From NCBI GenBank assembly GCA_035649635.1, contig DASRJE010000064.1:1-64000 (forward strand): 64,000 nt of DNA, read 5' to 3'. The notes beneath the pieces are model-generated. The model was given only the letters and a program-made list of their open reading frames with translations. It was not told the DNA's origin and did no database searches. The stretch comes from Gp6-AA40 sp035649635. GTDB lineage: Bacteria; Acidobacteriota; Vicinamibacteria; Vicinamibacterales; UBA2999. Positions 1 through 8,819 of the stretch are shown one piece after another. Every line of letters begins with the position of its first letter. Within the stretch, counting starts at the first letter, position 1. The translations under genes were made by a program, and so were the position numbers.

Positions 1-1
1 G

Positions 2-1168
2 GCGGCAGCCATCGACGTCGCGCTGTTCGTGCTGATCATCGGCGGCTTCCTCGGCGTCGTCACCAGGACGGGCGCGATCGATGCCGGCATCGGCGGCGCC
101 ATGTCAGCGCTCAAGGGTCGCGAGAAATGGATGATTCCCATCCTGATGGCGCTCTTCGCCGCCGGTGGAACCATCTACGGCATGGCTGAGGAATCGCTCG
201 CGTTCTACGCGCTGATCATTCCGGTGATGATCGCCGCCGGCTACGACTCGCTCACGGCGGTCGCCATCATCATGCTCGGCGCCGGCGTCGGCACGCTGGG
301 CTCGACGATCAATCCCTTCGCCACCGTCATCGCGTCCAACGCCGCCGGCGTGCCATTCACCAACGGCATGCCGCTGCGATTTCTCATCCTGGGTCTTGGC
401 TGGCTCACGTGCGTGGTCTACGTGATGCGGTACGCCGAGCGCGTGAAGAAGGACCCGTCGAAATCGATGGTCGCGGAACTGGCCAAGAGCAATCGCGAGC
501 ACTTCCTGAAATCCCAGAATGAATCGGGCACCCCGCCGCTGACCGGCGTGCGCAAGATCATCCTCGCGCTCTTCGGCCTGAGCTTCGCCGTCATGATCTG
601 GGGCGTGTCGGCCGCCGGTTGGTGGATGGCGCAGATGTCGGCCCTCTTCCTGGCTGCATCGATCGTCGTGGCACTCATCGCCCGCATGGGCGAAGAAGAC
701 TTCACGACTACGTTCGTCAACGGCGCCCGCGACCTGCTCGGCGTCGCGCTCGTGATCGGCATCGCACGCGGCATCGTCGTCATCATGGATGCCGGCAAGA
801 TCACCGACACCATCCTGTTCTGGTCTGAAGGCGCGGTCAAAGGCTTGAGCACGATCGCGTTCATCAACGTGATGTTCCTGCTCGAGCTGATCCTGTCGTT
901 CTTCGTGCCTTCGTCGTCAGGCCTCGCCGTCCTGACCATGCCGATCATGGCGCCGCTCGCCGACTTCTCGAACGTGAGCCGCGACCTGGTCGTGACCGCC
1001 TATCAGTCGGCGAGTGGCCTGCTCAATCTCGTGAATCCGACATTCGCCGTCGTGATGGGAGGTCTGGCGATCGGACGCGTGCCGTACAACCGCTGGCTCC
1101 AGTTCGCCATGCCCCTGGTGCTGATCCTGGCCGTGATCATCGTCGTGGCCCTGAGCGTATCGGCTTGA
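2..1168 (+). CDS. YfcC-family amino-acid carrier, 5'-truncated by window edge
   Basis: Polytopic inner-membrane carrier of the YfcC / C4-dicarboxylate anaerobic carrier superfamily. The reading frame is open to the first bases of the window, so the N-terminus is missing; 388 codons remain. Visible are about nine hydrophobic stretches, glycine-rich loops (GMAEES, GAGVGTLGSTINPFA) and a charged linker near residues 140-175 of the visible part, which separates two halves. Some YfcC members are arginine/ornithine antiporters attached to arginine deiminase loci. Here arcA starts 45 bases downstream on the same strand, so arginine-ornithine exchange is the most economical inference. A dicarboxylate or other substrate is not excluded by sequence alone. 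A second, unrelated permease closes the same operon. Confidence 0.8.
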   Translation, partial: AAAIDVALFVLIIGGFLGVVTRTGAIDAGIGGAMSALKGREKWMIPILMALFAAGGTIYGMAEESLAFYALIIPVMIAAGYDSLTAVAIIMLGAGVGTLGSTINPFATVIASNAAGVPFTNGMPLRFLILGLGWLTCVVYVMRYAERVKKDPSKSMVAELAKSNREHFLKSQNESGTPPLTGVRKIILALFGLSFAVMIWGVSAAGWWMAQMSALFLAASIVVALIARMGEEDFTTTFVNGARDLLGVALVIGIARGIVVIMDAGKITDTILFWSEGAVKGLSTIAFINVMFLLELILSFFVPSSSGLAVLTMPIMAPLADFSNVSRDLVVTAYQSASGLLNLVNPTFAVVMGGLAIGRVPYNRWLQFAMPLVLILAVIIVVALSVSA

Positions 1169-1213
1169 CATTCAAGGCGGTCTGAAGACCCGCCGTGTTG
1201 ACCGGAGAACAAG

Positions 1214-2440
1214 ATGCCCACATTTGGAGTTCATAGCGAAGTCGGTAAGTTGCGCACCGTGATGGTGTGCCGTCCAGGGCTGGCACATCAGCGGCTCACG
1301 CCGGGCAACGCCTCCGACCTGCTGTTCGACGACGTCCTCTGGGTCCACGAGGCGCAAAAAGACCACTACGACTTCGTGCTGAAGATGAAAGAACGCGACG
1401 TCGAGGTGCTCGAGTTGCATGACCTGCTCGCCGAAACCGTGGCGATCAAGGAAGGTCGCGACTTCATTCTCGACCGCCGGATCAACAACAACGACGTCGG
1501 GCTCGGCCTGGCACCTGTCGTTCGCGCATGGCTCGAGGAACTGCCACCCGCGAAGCTCGCGGAGTACTTGATCGGCGGTATAGCCATCCTCGATCTGCCG
1601 AAGTCAGAGGGCGCCACGATGATGTCCGAGGCATTCGGGGGGGCCGACTTCATCATCCCGCCGATCCCGAACACGCTCTTCCAGCGCGACCCCTCGTGTT
1701 GGATCTACAAGGGCGTGACGGTCAACCCGATGTTCTGGCCCGCGCGCAAGCCGGAGACGCTGCTCCAGCGAGCGGTCTACAAGTTCCACCCACGGTTCAA
1801 GGGCGCCGACTTCACGATCTGGTGGGGTGACAGCGACAACTCGTACGGCGCCGCAACGGTCGAAGGCGGCGACGTGATGCCTATCGGCAACGGCTGTGTC
1901 CTGATCGGCATGGGCGAGCGTACCACGCGGCAGGCCGTATTCCAGGTCGCCTCTGAGCTTTTCAAACACGGCGGCGCCACAGAGGTCATCGGCTGCCTGA
2001 TGCCGAAGAGCCGGGCCGCCATGCACCTCGACACAGTGTTCACCTTCTGCGACCGCGACCTGTGCACCTCGTACCGCGAAGTCGCCGACCAGGTCCGCTG
2101 CTACCGCGCAACGCCCGATGGCAAGGGCGGCATGGAGATGCATGTCGACAAGCGGCACCTCTTCGACGTGGTCAAGGAGGTCCTCGGGCTCAAGACTCTT
2201 CGGGTCGTCGAAACCGGCGGCGATGTCTGGGAGGCACAACGGGAGCAGTGGGACGACGGCAATAACGTCGTGGCACTCGCGCCCGGTGTGGTCGTCGGAT
2301 ACGACCGCAACACACACACCAACACATTGCTGCGCAAGGCCGGGATCGAGGTGATCACGGTGCGCGGGTCGGAACTCGGTCGCGGACGCGGTGGCGGGCA
2401 CTGCATGACTTGTCCGATTTCACGTGACCCGGCCTACTGA
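1214..2440 (+). CDS. arcA: Arginine deiminase
   Basis: Hydrolyses L-arginine to citrulline and ammonia, the first step of the cytoplasmic arginine deiminase pathway. The 408-residue length is typical. Recognisable family motifs in order: FQRDPS near residue 156, EGGDVMPIGNG near 216, the HLDTVFTF histidine segment near 273, and the C-terminal GGGHCMTCP block whose Cys is the catalytic nucleophile. The ATG is preceded by GGAGA at 7-base spacing (1203-1207), which fixes the start. It follows the YfcC carrier by 45 bases and precedes arcB across a 173-base spacer filled by an octamer palindrome and a REP-like hairpin. Identification is secure. Confidence 0.96.
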   Translation: MPTFGVHSEVGKLRTVMVCRPGLAHQRLTPGNASDLLFDDVLWVHEAQKDHYDFVLKMKERDVEVLELHDLLAETVAIKEGRDFILDRRINNNDVGLGLAPVVRAWLEELPPAKLAEYLIGGIAILDLPKSEGATMMSEAFGGADFIIPPIPNTLFQRDPSCWIYKGVTVNPMFWPARKPETLLQRAVYKFHPRFKGADFTIWWGDSDNSYGAATVEGGDVMPIGNGCVLIGMGERTTRQAVFQVASELFKHGGATEVIGCLMPKSRAAMHLDTVFTFCDRDLCTSYREVADQVRCYRATPDGKGGMEMHVDKRHLFDVVKEVLGLKTLRVVETGGDVWEAQREQWDDGNNVVALAPGVVVGYDRNTHTNTLLRKAGIEVITVRGSELGRGRGGGHCMTCPISRDPAY

Positions 2441-2445
2441 GATAG

Positions 2446-2551
2446 GTAGCTACGTAGCTAGGTAGCTGGGTGGCTAGGTTGCCAGGTGGTAGTTGCGTAG
2501 CTGGGTAAGGCGGGCAACGACCGAGCCCACGTAGCCACCCAGCTACCCAGC
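2446..2551. repeat. Octamer-based imperfect palindrome between arcA and arcB
   Basis: The left half is a run of degenerate 8-base words (GTAGCTAC, GTAGCTAG, GTAGCTGG, GTGGCTAG, GTTGCCAG). The right half carries the complementary words. The 15 bases at 2462-2476 (GTAGCTGGGTGGCTA) are the exact reverse complement of 2532-2546; a second copy of GCTGGGTA near 2500 can pair with TACCCAGC at 2544-2551. Transcribed as RNA it would form a long stem inside the arc operon message. Not preceded or followed by a U-tract. Confidence 0.85.
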
Positions 2552-2567
2552 AATTTTGTTAAGAAGC

Positions 2568-2592
2568 GTAGAGCGGGGGCTTCAGCCCCCGC
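2568..2592. repeat. REP-like hairpin (CGTAGAGCG...CTTCAGCC family)
   Basis: GCGGGGGCT (2573-2581) and AGCCCCCGC (2584-2592) form a perfect GC-only stem with a tiny loop, preceded by the flank CGTAGAGC. Related elements with the same flank and CTTCAGCC core occur near 36480, 36549 and 38195, and looser relatives near 31133 and 42793. It lies 10 bases before the ribosome-binding site of arcB, so it could attenuate or stabilise the downstream message; no T-run follows. Confidence 0.75.
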
Positions 2593-2613
2593 GGCCCAGT
2601 TCAGGAGAACATC

Positions 2614-3618
2614 ATGAGTTTCAATTTGCGTAACCGCTCGCTGCTGACGGTTCAGGATTACACGCCACGGGAATTTCGCTACCTGCTCGACCTCGCGCGC
2701 GATCTCAAGCGCGCCAAATACGCGCGCACCGAGCAGAAGCATCTCGACGGCAAAGAGATTTGCCTGATCTTCGAGAAGACATCGACGCGCACGCGCTGCG
2801 CGTTCGAAGTCGCCTGCTACGACCAGGGCGCGCACGTGACATATCTCGATCCGGCGGGTTCGCAAATCGGTCACAAGGAATCGTTCCGCGACACGGCGCG
2901 TGTGCTGGGACGGATGTACGACGCCATCGAGTACCGCGGTGCCAGTCAAACCGGCGTGGAAGAACTGGCGAAGTACGCTGGCGTGCCGGTCTTCAACGGC
3001 CTCACCGCCGAGTATCACCCGACGCAGATGCTCGCCGACGTGATGACGATGCGCGAGCACAGCGACAAGCCGATCCACGAGATCAAGTACGCATTCATGG
3101 GCGATACGCGGAACAACATGGGCCATTCGCTGATGATCGTCGGATGCCTCACGGGCATGGACGTACGCCTGGGCGGCCCGAAGAAGCTGTGGCCTGCTGA
3201 CGACTACGTCGCGATCGCCCGCAGCCTTGCGGCACAGTCGGGTGCCAAGCTGACCATCACCGAAAATCCCCAGGAAGCCGTCAACGGTGTTGATTTCATC
3301 CACACCGATGTCTGGGTGTCGATGGGCGAAGCGAAGGAAGTCTGGAAAGAGCGCATCGATCTTCTGCTCAAGTATCAAGTCAACATGGACCTGATGAAGG
3401 CGAGTTGTAACCCGCAGGTCAAGTTCATGCACTGCCTGCCGGCGTTCCACGACACCGAGACGACCCTTGGAAAACAGATTGCCCAGGATTACGGGTTGAA
3501 GAACGGTCTCGAAGTCACCAACGACGTCTTCGAGTCCGAGTACAACCTCGCGTTCGAACAGGCCGAGAATCGCATGCACACCATCAAGGCGATCATGGTC
3601 GCCACGCTGGGAGATTGA
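2614..3618 (+). CDS. arcB: Ornithine carbamoyltransferase
   Basis: In this operon it probably runs catabolically, converting citrulline and phosphate to ornithine and carbamoyl phosphate. Length 334 residues is normal. Motifs: STRTR (carbamoyl-phosphate site, near residue 56), HPTQ/HPTQMLADVMTM near 133, a D-x-W-x-SMGE segment near 230 and the FMHCLPAFHD block near 270 with the active-site Cys. Start chosen at the ATG with AGGAGA seven bases upstream (2602-2607). arcC follows after only three bases, so the two are surely cotranscribed. Sequence alone does not separate catabolic ArcB from biosynthetic ArgF; the operon decides for ArcB. Confidence 0.95.
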   Translation: MSFNLRNRSLLTVQDYTPREFRYLLDLARDLKRAKYARTEQKHLDGKEICLIFEKTSTRTRCAFEVACYDQGAHVTYLDPAGSQIGHKESFRDTARVLGRMYDAIEYRGASQTGVEELAKYAGVPVFNGLTAEYHPTQMLADVMTMREHSDKPIHEIKYAFMGDTRNNMGHSLMIVGCLTGMDVRLGGPKKLWPADDYVAIARSLAAQSGAKLTITENPQEAVNGVDFIHTDVWVSMGEAKEVWKERIDLLLKYQVNMDLMKASCNPQVKFMHCLPAFHDTETTLGKQIAQDYGLKNGLEVTNDVFESEYNLAFEQAENRMHTIKAIMVATLGD

Positions 3619-3621
3619 GTC

Positions 3622-4557
3622 ATGTTGGTCGTCACAGCACTTGGCGGCAACGCTCTGCTCAAGCGCGGGGAGGCCCTGACCGCCGACAATCAACGTCGCA
3701 ACGTTCGCATCGCCGCTGAAGCGCTCGCGCCAGTGGCCAATCAGCATCAACTCGTGATTGGCCACGGCAACGGCCCGCAGGTCGGCTTGCTTGCGCTGCA
3801 AGGCGCGGCGTACGAGAAGGTGGAGACGTATCCCTTCGATGTCCTCGGTGCGCAGACCGAAGGGATGATCGGCTACATGATCGAGCAGGAGCTCGGCAAC
3901 CTGCTGCCCTTCGAGCGCCCGTTCGCCACGCTGCTTACGATGATCGAGGTCGATCCTGCCGACCCCGCGTTCAAGGATCCAACGAAGTTCATCGGGCCTG
4001 TCTACGACAAGGCCGAAGCCGATCGTCTTGCCCTGGAGAAGAACTGGGTCTTCAAGCAGGACGGTGACAAGTGGCGACGCGTCGTCGCGTCGCCGATGCC
4101 GAAGCGCATCTTCGAGCTGCGCCCCATCAAGTGGCTGCTCGAGCACAACGCCGTTGTCATCGCGGCGGGCGGCGGCGGCATCCCGACCATGTACGAGAAG
4201 GGCAAGGACCGGACGCTGACCGGTGTCGAGTGCGTGATCGACAAAGACTTCGCATCCGAACTGCTGGCGCGCGAGCTGAACGCCGATCTGTTCGTGATGT
4301 TGACGGATGCCGACGCCGTCTACATGGACTGGGGAAAGCCGACGCAGAAAGCGATCCGGCGGGCGTCACCGACCGCGCTCGAGAAGATGTCGTTCGCCGC
4401 CGGTTCGATGGGACCGAAGGTGATGGCCGCATGCAAGTTCGCGGCGGCAACCGGCAAGAGCGCGGCGATCGGCGCGCTGGCCGATCTGAACAAGATCATC
4501 GCGGGCGAAGCCGGCACGACGGTGTCGGCGAAGGAAAGCGACATCGCGTATGCCTGA
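3622..4557 (+). CDS. arcC: Carbamate kinase
   Basis: Transfers phosphate from carbamoyl phosphate to ADP, giving ATP, CO2 and ammonia, the energy-yielding step of the arginine deiminase pathway. The 311-residue protein has the amino-acid-kinase fold signatures: TALGGNALL at the N-terminus, GHGNGPQVG near residue 48, AAGGGGIP near 180, and LTDADAVY near 230, with the family insertion domain near 120-160. GGGAGA inside the end of arcB serves as ribosome-binding site. Its last eight bases overlap the start of the permease gene, indicating translational coupling. Confidence 0.95.
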   Translation: MLVVTALGGNALLKRGEALTADNQRRNVRIAAEALAPVANQHQLVIGHGNGPQVGLLALQGAAYEKVETYPFDVLGAQTEGMIGYMIEQELGNLLPFERPFATLLTMIEVDPADPAFKDPTKFIGPVYDKAEADRLALEKNWVFKQDGDKWRRVVASPMPKRIFELRPIKWLLEHNAVVIAAGGGGIPTMYEKGKDRTLTGVECVIDKDFASELLARELNADLFVMLTDADAVYMDWGKPTQKAIRRASPTALEKMSFAAGSMGPKVMAACKFAAATGKSAAIGALADLNKIIAGEAGTTVSAKESDIAYA

Positions 4558-5932
4558 CGTAATCCCTCAGACTCAGAAGCTGCCGCCTGGGTACATCCAC
4601 GGGACGCCGGCCCCTCCAGCCGCCGCCCCCGCGCACAAGAGTCTGGGCGTCGCCGCCTGTACCGCCATTGTCGTTGGAAACATGGTCGGTTCGGGCTTCT
4701 ACCTGTCGCCCTCGGCGCTGGCGCCTTACGGACTCCTCGCCATCTTGTCGTGGGTTGTCATGGGCGGCGGCGCGATCTGCCTTGGGCTGACGTTCGCTCG
4801 CCTGGCGCGCCTGGCGCCGGCAACCGGTGGGCCGTACGCCTATTCGAGAATGGGCTTTGGCGACTTCGCCGGCTTCCTCGTCGCCTGGGGCTACTGGATC
4901 TCGATCTGGGCGTCGCTGCCCGCGATCGCCGTGGCCTTTACCGGCTCGCTCTTCAGGATCGTTCCGATCTTTCAAGGGAGCCGGCCGCTGGCCGTCATCA
5001 TCACGCTCGGCGCGATCTGGCTCGTCGTTCTCACGAACCTCCGCGGCGTCAAGGAGGCAGGCATCGTCGCCGAGATCACCACCTACTCGAAGATGGTCCC
5101 GTTCGTGGCGATCTCGATCATCGGGCTTCTGTTCATCCGGCCAGAAAATCTGTCCGAGTTCAACCCCAGCGGTCAATCGCTGCTGGCCTCGGCCGCGACG
5201 CTCGCGCCGCTGACGATGTTCGCCTACCTGGGTCTCGAGTCGGCGACGGTGCCGGCCGGAGACGTGACGGATCCCGCGCGGACCATTCCCCGTTCGACCA
5301 TTCTCGGCGTGTCGATCGCGGCGTTGCTCTACGTGCTTGGTACGACGGTGGTGCTGGGGGTCGTGCCGCGTGAGGAACTGGTGAAGTCGGTGGCGCCGTT
5401 TGCCGACGCCGCCCGGATCATGTGGGGCGGGTGGGCGCAGGAGATCGTCGGGCTGGCGGTGATGATCTCGTCGCTTGGCGCGCTCAACGGGTGGACATTA
5501 CTCATGGGCCAGGTACCGATGGCGGCCGCACAGGACAAGTTGTTTCCATCGCTTTTCGGTCGCGTCTCGTCGCGGGGTGTTCCCGCGATCGGCATCATCT
5601 TCTCGGCCGTGCTGGCAACGGCGCTCTTGCTGATCCAGGCCGCGGGATCGTCAGGGTTCCAGGCCTTCTACAGCCTCGTCGTCAATCTCGCGACAATGAC
5701 GGCGGTCGTGCCTTACGCGTTCTGCGCCCTGGCAGGAGGCCTGATCGCGGCCCGCGCGGCGGGCGGCGGCCCGGTGCCGAAACTCAGCGCGATCGAATGG
5801 ATCGCCTTCGTCTTTTCCCTCTTCACGCTCTACGGCTGCGGCCCGACGCCGGTGCTCTACGGGTTCATGCTACTGATGCTGGGAATTCCCGTCTACGTCT
5901 GGCAGGTGCGCCAGCGTGCCGCGGCAGCATAG
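4550..5932 (+). CDS. APC-family amino-acid permease (probable arginine/ornithine antiporter)
   Basis: Twelve-helix amino acid/polyamine/organocation (APC) transporter of 460 residues. After a short Pro/Ala-rich cytoplasmic tail, helix 1 carries the substrate-binding signature GNMVGSGFY near residue 43, followed by the GGPYAYSR loop near 93; further APC hallmarks are LESATVPAGDV near 226 and the broken helix near GALNGWTLLMGQVP. It overlaps arcC by 8 bases, so it is the terminal arc-operon transporter. ArcD-like arginine/ornithine exchange is inferred from context; substrate specificity (arginine, lysine, agmatine) cannot be read directly. Its end overlaps the next gene by 17 bases. Confidence 0.85.
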   Translation: MPDVIPQTQKLPPGYIHGTPAPPAAAPAHKSLGVAACTAIVVGNMVGSGFYLSPSALAPYGLLAILSWVVMGGGAICLGLTFARLARLAPATGGPYAYSRMGFGDFAGFLVAWGYWISIWASLPAIAVAFTGSLFRIVPIFQGSRPLAVIITLGAIWLVVLTNLRGVKEAGIVAEITTYSKMVPFVAISIIGLLFIRPENLSEFNPSGQSLLASAATLAPLTMFAYLGLESATVPAGDVTDPARTIPRSTILGVSIAALLYVLGTTVVLGVVPREELVKSVAPFADAARIMWGGWAQEIVGLAVMISSLGALNGWTLLMGQVPMAAAQDKLFPSLFGRVSSRGVPAIGIIFSAVLATALLLIQAAGSSGFQAFYSLVVNLATMTAVVPYAFCALAGGLIAARAAGGGPVPKLSAIEWIAFVFSLFTLYGCGPTPVLYGFMLLMLGIPVYVWQVRQRAAAA

Positions 5933-7013
5933 CGCTCTTATTTCCTGGACCTCGGTAGTCCCGGTCATAGCCGTCACAGTCCTGGCGGTGGCATGGGGCC
6001 GGACTCTTCCGCCGCTCATCGTTGGCGTCGTCACGATACTCCTTGCTGGAGCGGTGCTCGCCGCAGTCCATCATGCAGAGGTCGTGGCTCACCGTGTGGG
6101 CGAACCGTACGGCTCGCTGGTTCTCGCCGTGGCGGTGACGGTGATCGAAGTGGCACTCATCGTCACGCTGATGATTGCGGGTGCCGGCGCGGCCGAAACG
6201 CTCGCGCGAGATACCGTATTTGCAGCCGTCATCCTCACCAGCAATGGCATCGTCGGGTTGGCGATCCTGGTCGGCGCACGACGCGAACCCATCGTCTCGT
6301 TCAACGCCGAGGGGTCGGGTGCCGCCCTTGCGACTGTGGCCACCCTGGCGACACTCAGCCTGGTCGTTCCGAACTTCACGACCTCGAGCCCCGGACCAGT
6401 CTTCTCGCCGGCACAGCTCGCGTTCGCCGCCATCACCTCGCTTGCGCTGTACGGACTCTTCGTCATGCTTCAAACGGGTCGGCACCGCGATTACTTTCTG
6501 CCCGTGACCGCAGATGGCCAGGTCATCGAGGCCGAACAACATGCGACTCCGCCGTCGACCGGTGAAGCACTGACAAGCCTCGCGATGCTGCTCGTTGCGC
6601 TGATTGCTGTTGTCGGCAACGCGAAGTTGGTATCGCCGACGGTCGAGCGCGCCGTGGCCGCGGCTGGATTCCCACTATCGGTGGTCGGGGTGATTATCGC
6701 GATACTGATCCTGTCACCCGAGACGGTTGCAGCAGTACGCGCTGCGGCGCGAGGTCGAATGCAGATCAGTCTCAACCTGGCGTTTGGTTCGGCGATGGCC
6801 AGCATCGGACTGACTATTCCGACGATCGCCGTCGCCTCGATCTGGCTGCCGGTGCCGTTGCACCTGGGGCTGGACGGGAATCACATCGTGCTGCTGGCCT
6901 TGACCATCGTCGTGACCGTGCTCACGGTCGTTCCCGGCCGCGCGACCCTCCTGCAAGCAGGTGTTCACCTCGCGCTGCTCGCGGCCTACCTCTTCCTCGC
7001 GGTCAGTCCATGA
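5916..7013 (+). CDS. Ca2+/H+ antiporter (ChaA-like)
   Basis: Membrane protein of 365 residues with about eleven hydrophobic helices, belonging to the CaCA superfamily, ChaA branch. The two inverted-repeat acidic alpha motifs are visible: VGEPYGSLVLAVAVTVIEVAL near residue 61 and the second half near 230-280 with ILSPET. Start is a GTG at 5916 inside the end of the APC permease; there is no clear ribosome-binding site, so reinitiation after the upstream stop codon is likely. In the arc operon it may help counter alkalinisation caused by ammonia release, but that is inference from position only. It converges on the next gene across a palindromic spacer. Confidence 0.82.
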   Translation: MPRQHSALISWTSVVPVIAVTVLAVAWGRTLPPLIVGVVTILLAGAVLAAVHHAEVVAHRVGEPYGSLVLAVAVTVIEVALIVTLMIAGAGAAETLARDTVFAAVILTSNGIVGLAILVGARREPIVSFNAEGSGAALATVATLATLSLVVPNFTTSSPGPVFSPAQLAFAAITSLALYGLFVMLQTGRHRDYFLPVTADGQVIEAEQHATPPSTGEALTSLAMLLVALIAVVGNAKLVSPTVERAVAAAGFPLSVVGVIIAILILSPETVAAVRAAARGRMQISLNLAFGSAMASIGLTIPTIAVASIWLPVPLHLGLDGNHIVLLALTIVVTVLTVVPGRATLLQAGVHLALLAAYLFLAVSP

Positions 7014-7018
7014 CCCAT

Positions 7019-7109
7019 GTCAACTTCCAACCTCCAACTCCCAAATTCCAAATGCCACCTCCCGAACAGCTCGATTTTGGGAATTGGAGATTGGGAGTTC
7101 GGAGTTGAC
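7019..7109. repeat. Heptamer-based palindrome (AANYYCC family) between convergent genes
   Basis: The left arm reads as tandem heptamers AACTTCC, AACCTCC, AACTCCC, AAATTCC; the right arm is the complement (TTGGGAA, TTGGAGA, TTGGGAG). The whole element is bounded by GTCAAC and GTTGAC, which are reverse complements. It fills nearly all of the 112-base spacer between the convergent antiporter and beta-barrel genes, the position of a bidirectional terminator. Confidence 0.88.
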
Positions 7110-7125
7110 AGGTTTCAAAGATCTA

Positions 7126-7731
7126 TCAGAACCGCAAGACGGCTCCCCCGGCGAATTCGATGTGCGAGAGCGTGCCCTGACAGAACCCGAACGGATCGCA
7201 GAACGTGCCCGCGTCTTCGTCATTCAGCATCGTGGGCTTGTAGCGGAAGTGCGCCCTGATTCCAATCCCATCCCAGCGGAAGTATTTGACGCCTGCGCCA
7301 AACCCGAAGGAGAACTTGGTTTCGGAGTCGAGATCGTCGGCGCTGAAGAAAGTGGCACCGAGTCCACCGAAGACGAACGGCCGCAGCTTCGAGTCTGCGG
7401 CGCCCAGGTGATAGACGACGTCACCGTTTAGTTGTCGAATCGTCATCGTGAAGAGATCGGCCGATCCGGCCTCAGTTCCAATCGTCAGCGCTGACGACTG
7501 GTGCGTCCACAGCACCTCTGCACCCCATCGCGGGCCGAAGAGACGCGCGCCCTGGATGCCCCAGGTGAATCCGCCGGCGATGTCGAGTTTGCTCAGTTCT
7601 GGCGCCTGATTATCGAGGCCCGCTGACGGCGTGTACGCCGCCAGACCGGACACCTCCCATGACTGCGCTCGCGCGGGCTCAGAGGCGACCAACAGCGCGA
7701 TCGCTGCAGCGAAAGCGGCAACGCGGCTCAT
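7126..7731 (-). CDS. Outer-membrane beta-barrel protein
   Basis: Predicted 201-residue exported protein. The first 24 residues (MSRVAAFAAAIALLVASEPARAQS) look like a Sec signal ending AxA; the rest alternates hydrophobic and polar residues with aromatic strand ends and finishes AVLRF, the terminal-Phe signal used by the BAM complex. The ATG at 7731 overlaps the stop of the upstream HAF-repeat gene (ATGA), which supports this start over an upstream in-frame codon that adds a low-complexity Arg-rich extension. Similar to OmpA/OmpW-sized small barrels; no specific function is recognisable. Confidence 0.7.
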   Translation of the reverse strand: MSRVAAFAAAIALLVASEPARAQSWEVSGLAAYTPSAGLDNQAPELSKLDIAGGFTWGIQGARLFGPRWGAEVLWTHQSSALTIGTEAGSADLFTMTIRQLNGDVVYHLGAADSKLRPFVFGGLGATFFSADDLDSETKFSFGFGAGVKYFRWDGIGIRAHFRYKPTMLNDEDAGTFCDPFGFCQGTLSHIEFAGGAVLRF

Positions 7732-8819
7732 GGCTGTTCTCCGAGGATCACGATGTAACCGCGGAAGCCACCGAGGGCGGCTCCATACCCCACGAGGATG
7801 CGACCGTCCGGCGAGACGTCCGTGATCGTACCGGTATTGATCCATCGCTCGAATGCGTCCGGTATACCGTTCGCGCGGAGGTAGTCCTTCAAATAGCTGG
7901 GCGTACCATCGATCCAGATGACGGCGTCAGAATCGTTTGATGATGCGACTCCTTGCCTGCCGCCAACGATTCGGCCGTCATCGCTCAGCCCGTTCGCGTC
8001 GGTGATGATCACCGGACCGGGTGATGGCCGCAGGGCCGGCGCGGGCAGGCATCGTATGCCCTCGCCAGGGGTCCACACCCAGGCGCTCTGATCGAGCGGA
8101 TTGCCAAACCGGCAAATTCGGCCAACCACAATCGAGCCGTCATGGTTCGTAGAGTTCGCATCCCCGACGAAACCGGACACGGAACCGGCCGGGCTTGGAA
8201 CCAACTCCTGCCGCCCGTCCACCCAGCGCGCGCCCTGTCTGGTGCCGTCGCTGCGCTCCTGGAAACCGACGACCACCCTGCCGTCTCCCGACACGGCCCT
8301 GGCCGAACTGTCTCGGCCCGCGACGGAACTACCGAGATCGACTATGCCGGTCGACTCCTCCCATCGGAACGCGTGCGCCAGCGTGCAGCCGTTCTGTGCG
8401 AGGCCCACCACCACGCGCCCGTCGCTGCTCGTGTCAGAGGCGGAACTCAAAGACCTGTCACAGGGTGCAGCGCCCGGGCCAAACGAGCCTAGCAACTGCC
8501 ATTCCGCAGCGCGCTGCCAGATGGCGGCCTGGACGATGCCGCGGGAGTCGACGGCGGATCCCACGATCGTGCGGCCATCCCGGCTCACATTCGCTGCCGC
8601 ATTGCCGCCGTTGAAAATGACACCCGTCGTCGGCATCCAGTAGAACCCACCACCCCCGTCCAAGCTCCCTGCCAGGACGGCGCCGGATGCACTGACGCCT
8701 GAAGGAAACAGTTGTGTTCGCGGCTCTATCTCTATCAACAACGCCTTATCACTGGCGCGTACCACCAATGTGGCAGCGAGGAGCCACAGCGACAGAATCA
8801 ATCGTCTTGCGCCCTTCAT
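7728..8819 (-). CDS. Exported HAF-repeat protein
   Basis: A 363-residue protein with a signal peptide (residues 1-22) followed by about six repeats of roughly 45-50 residues with the pattern VSxDGRxVVG ... AFRWE / AxIW. This is the HAF-repeat family found in extracellular proteins, probably a beta-propeller-like fold. Repeat cores are visible near residues 45, 85, 135, 175, 230 and 340. The last four bases overlap the start of the beta-barrel gene, so the pair is translationally coupled and may act together at the outer membrane. The biochemical role of HAF proteins is not established. Confidence 0.75.
   Translation of the reverse strand: MKGARRLILSLWLLAATLVVRASDKALLIEIEPRTQLFPSGVSASGAVLAGSLDGGGGFYWMPTTGVIFNGGNAAANVSRDGRTIVGSAVDSRGIVQAAIWQRAAEWQLLGSFGPGAAPCDRSLSSASDTSSDGRVVVGLAQNGCTLAHAFRWEESTGIVDLGSSVAGRDSSARAVSGDGRVVVGFQERSDGTRQGARWVDGRQELVPSPAGSVSGFVGDANSTNHDGSIVVGRICRFGNPLDQSAWVWTPGEGIRCLPAPALRPSPGPVIITDANGLSDDGRIVGGRQGVASSNDSDAVIWIDGTPSYLKDYLRANGIPDAFERWINTGTITDVSPDGRILVGYGAALGGFRGYIVILGEQP

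Noticed and set aside
2458..4146. 562-residue reading frame on the minus strand
   Set aside because: Shadow of arcB and arcC; no coherent family, composition driven by third-position GC.
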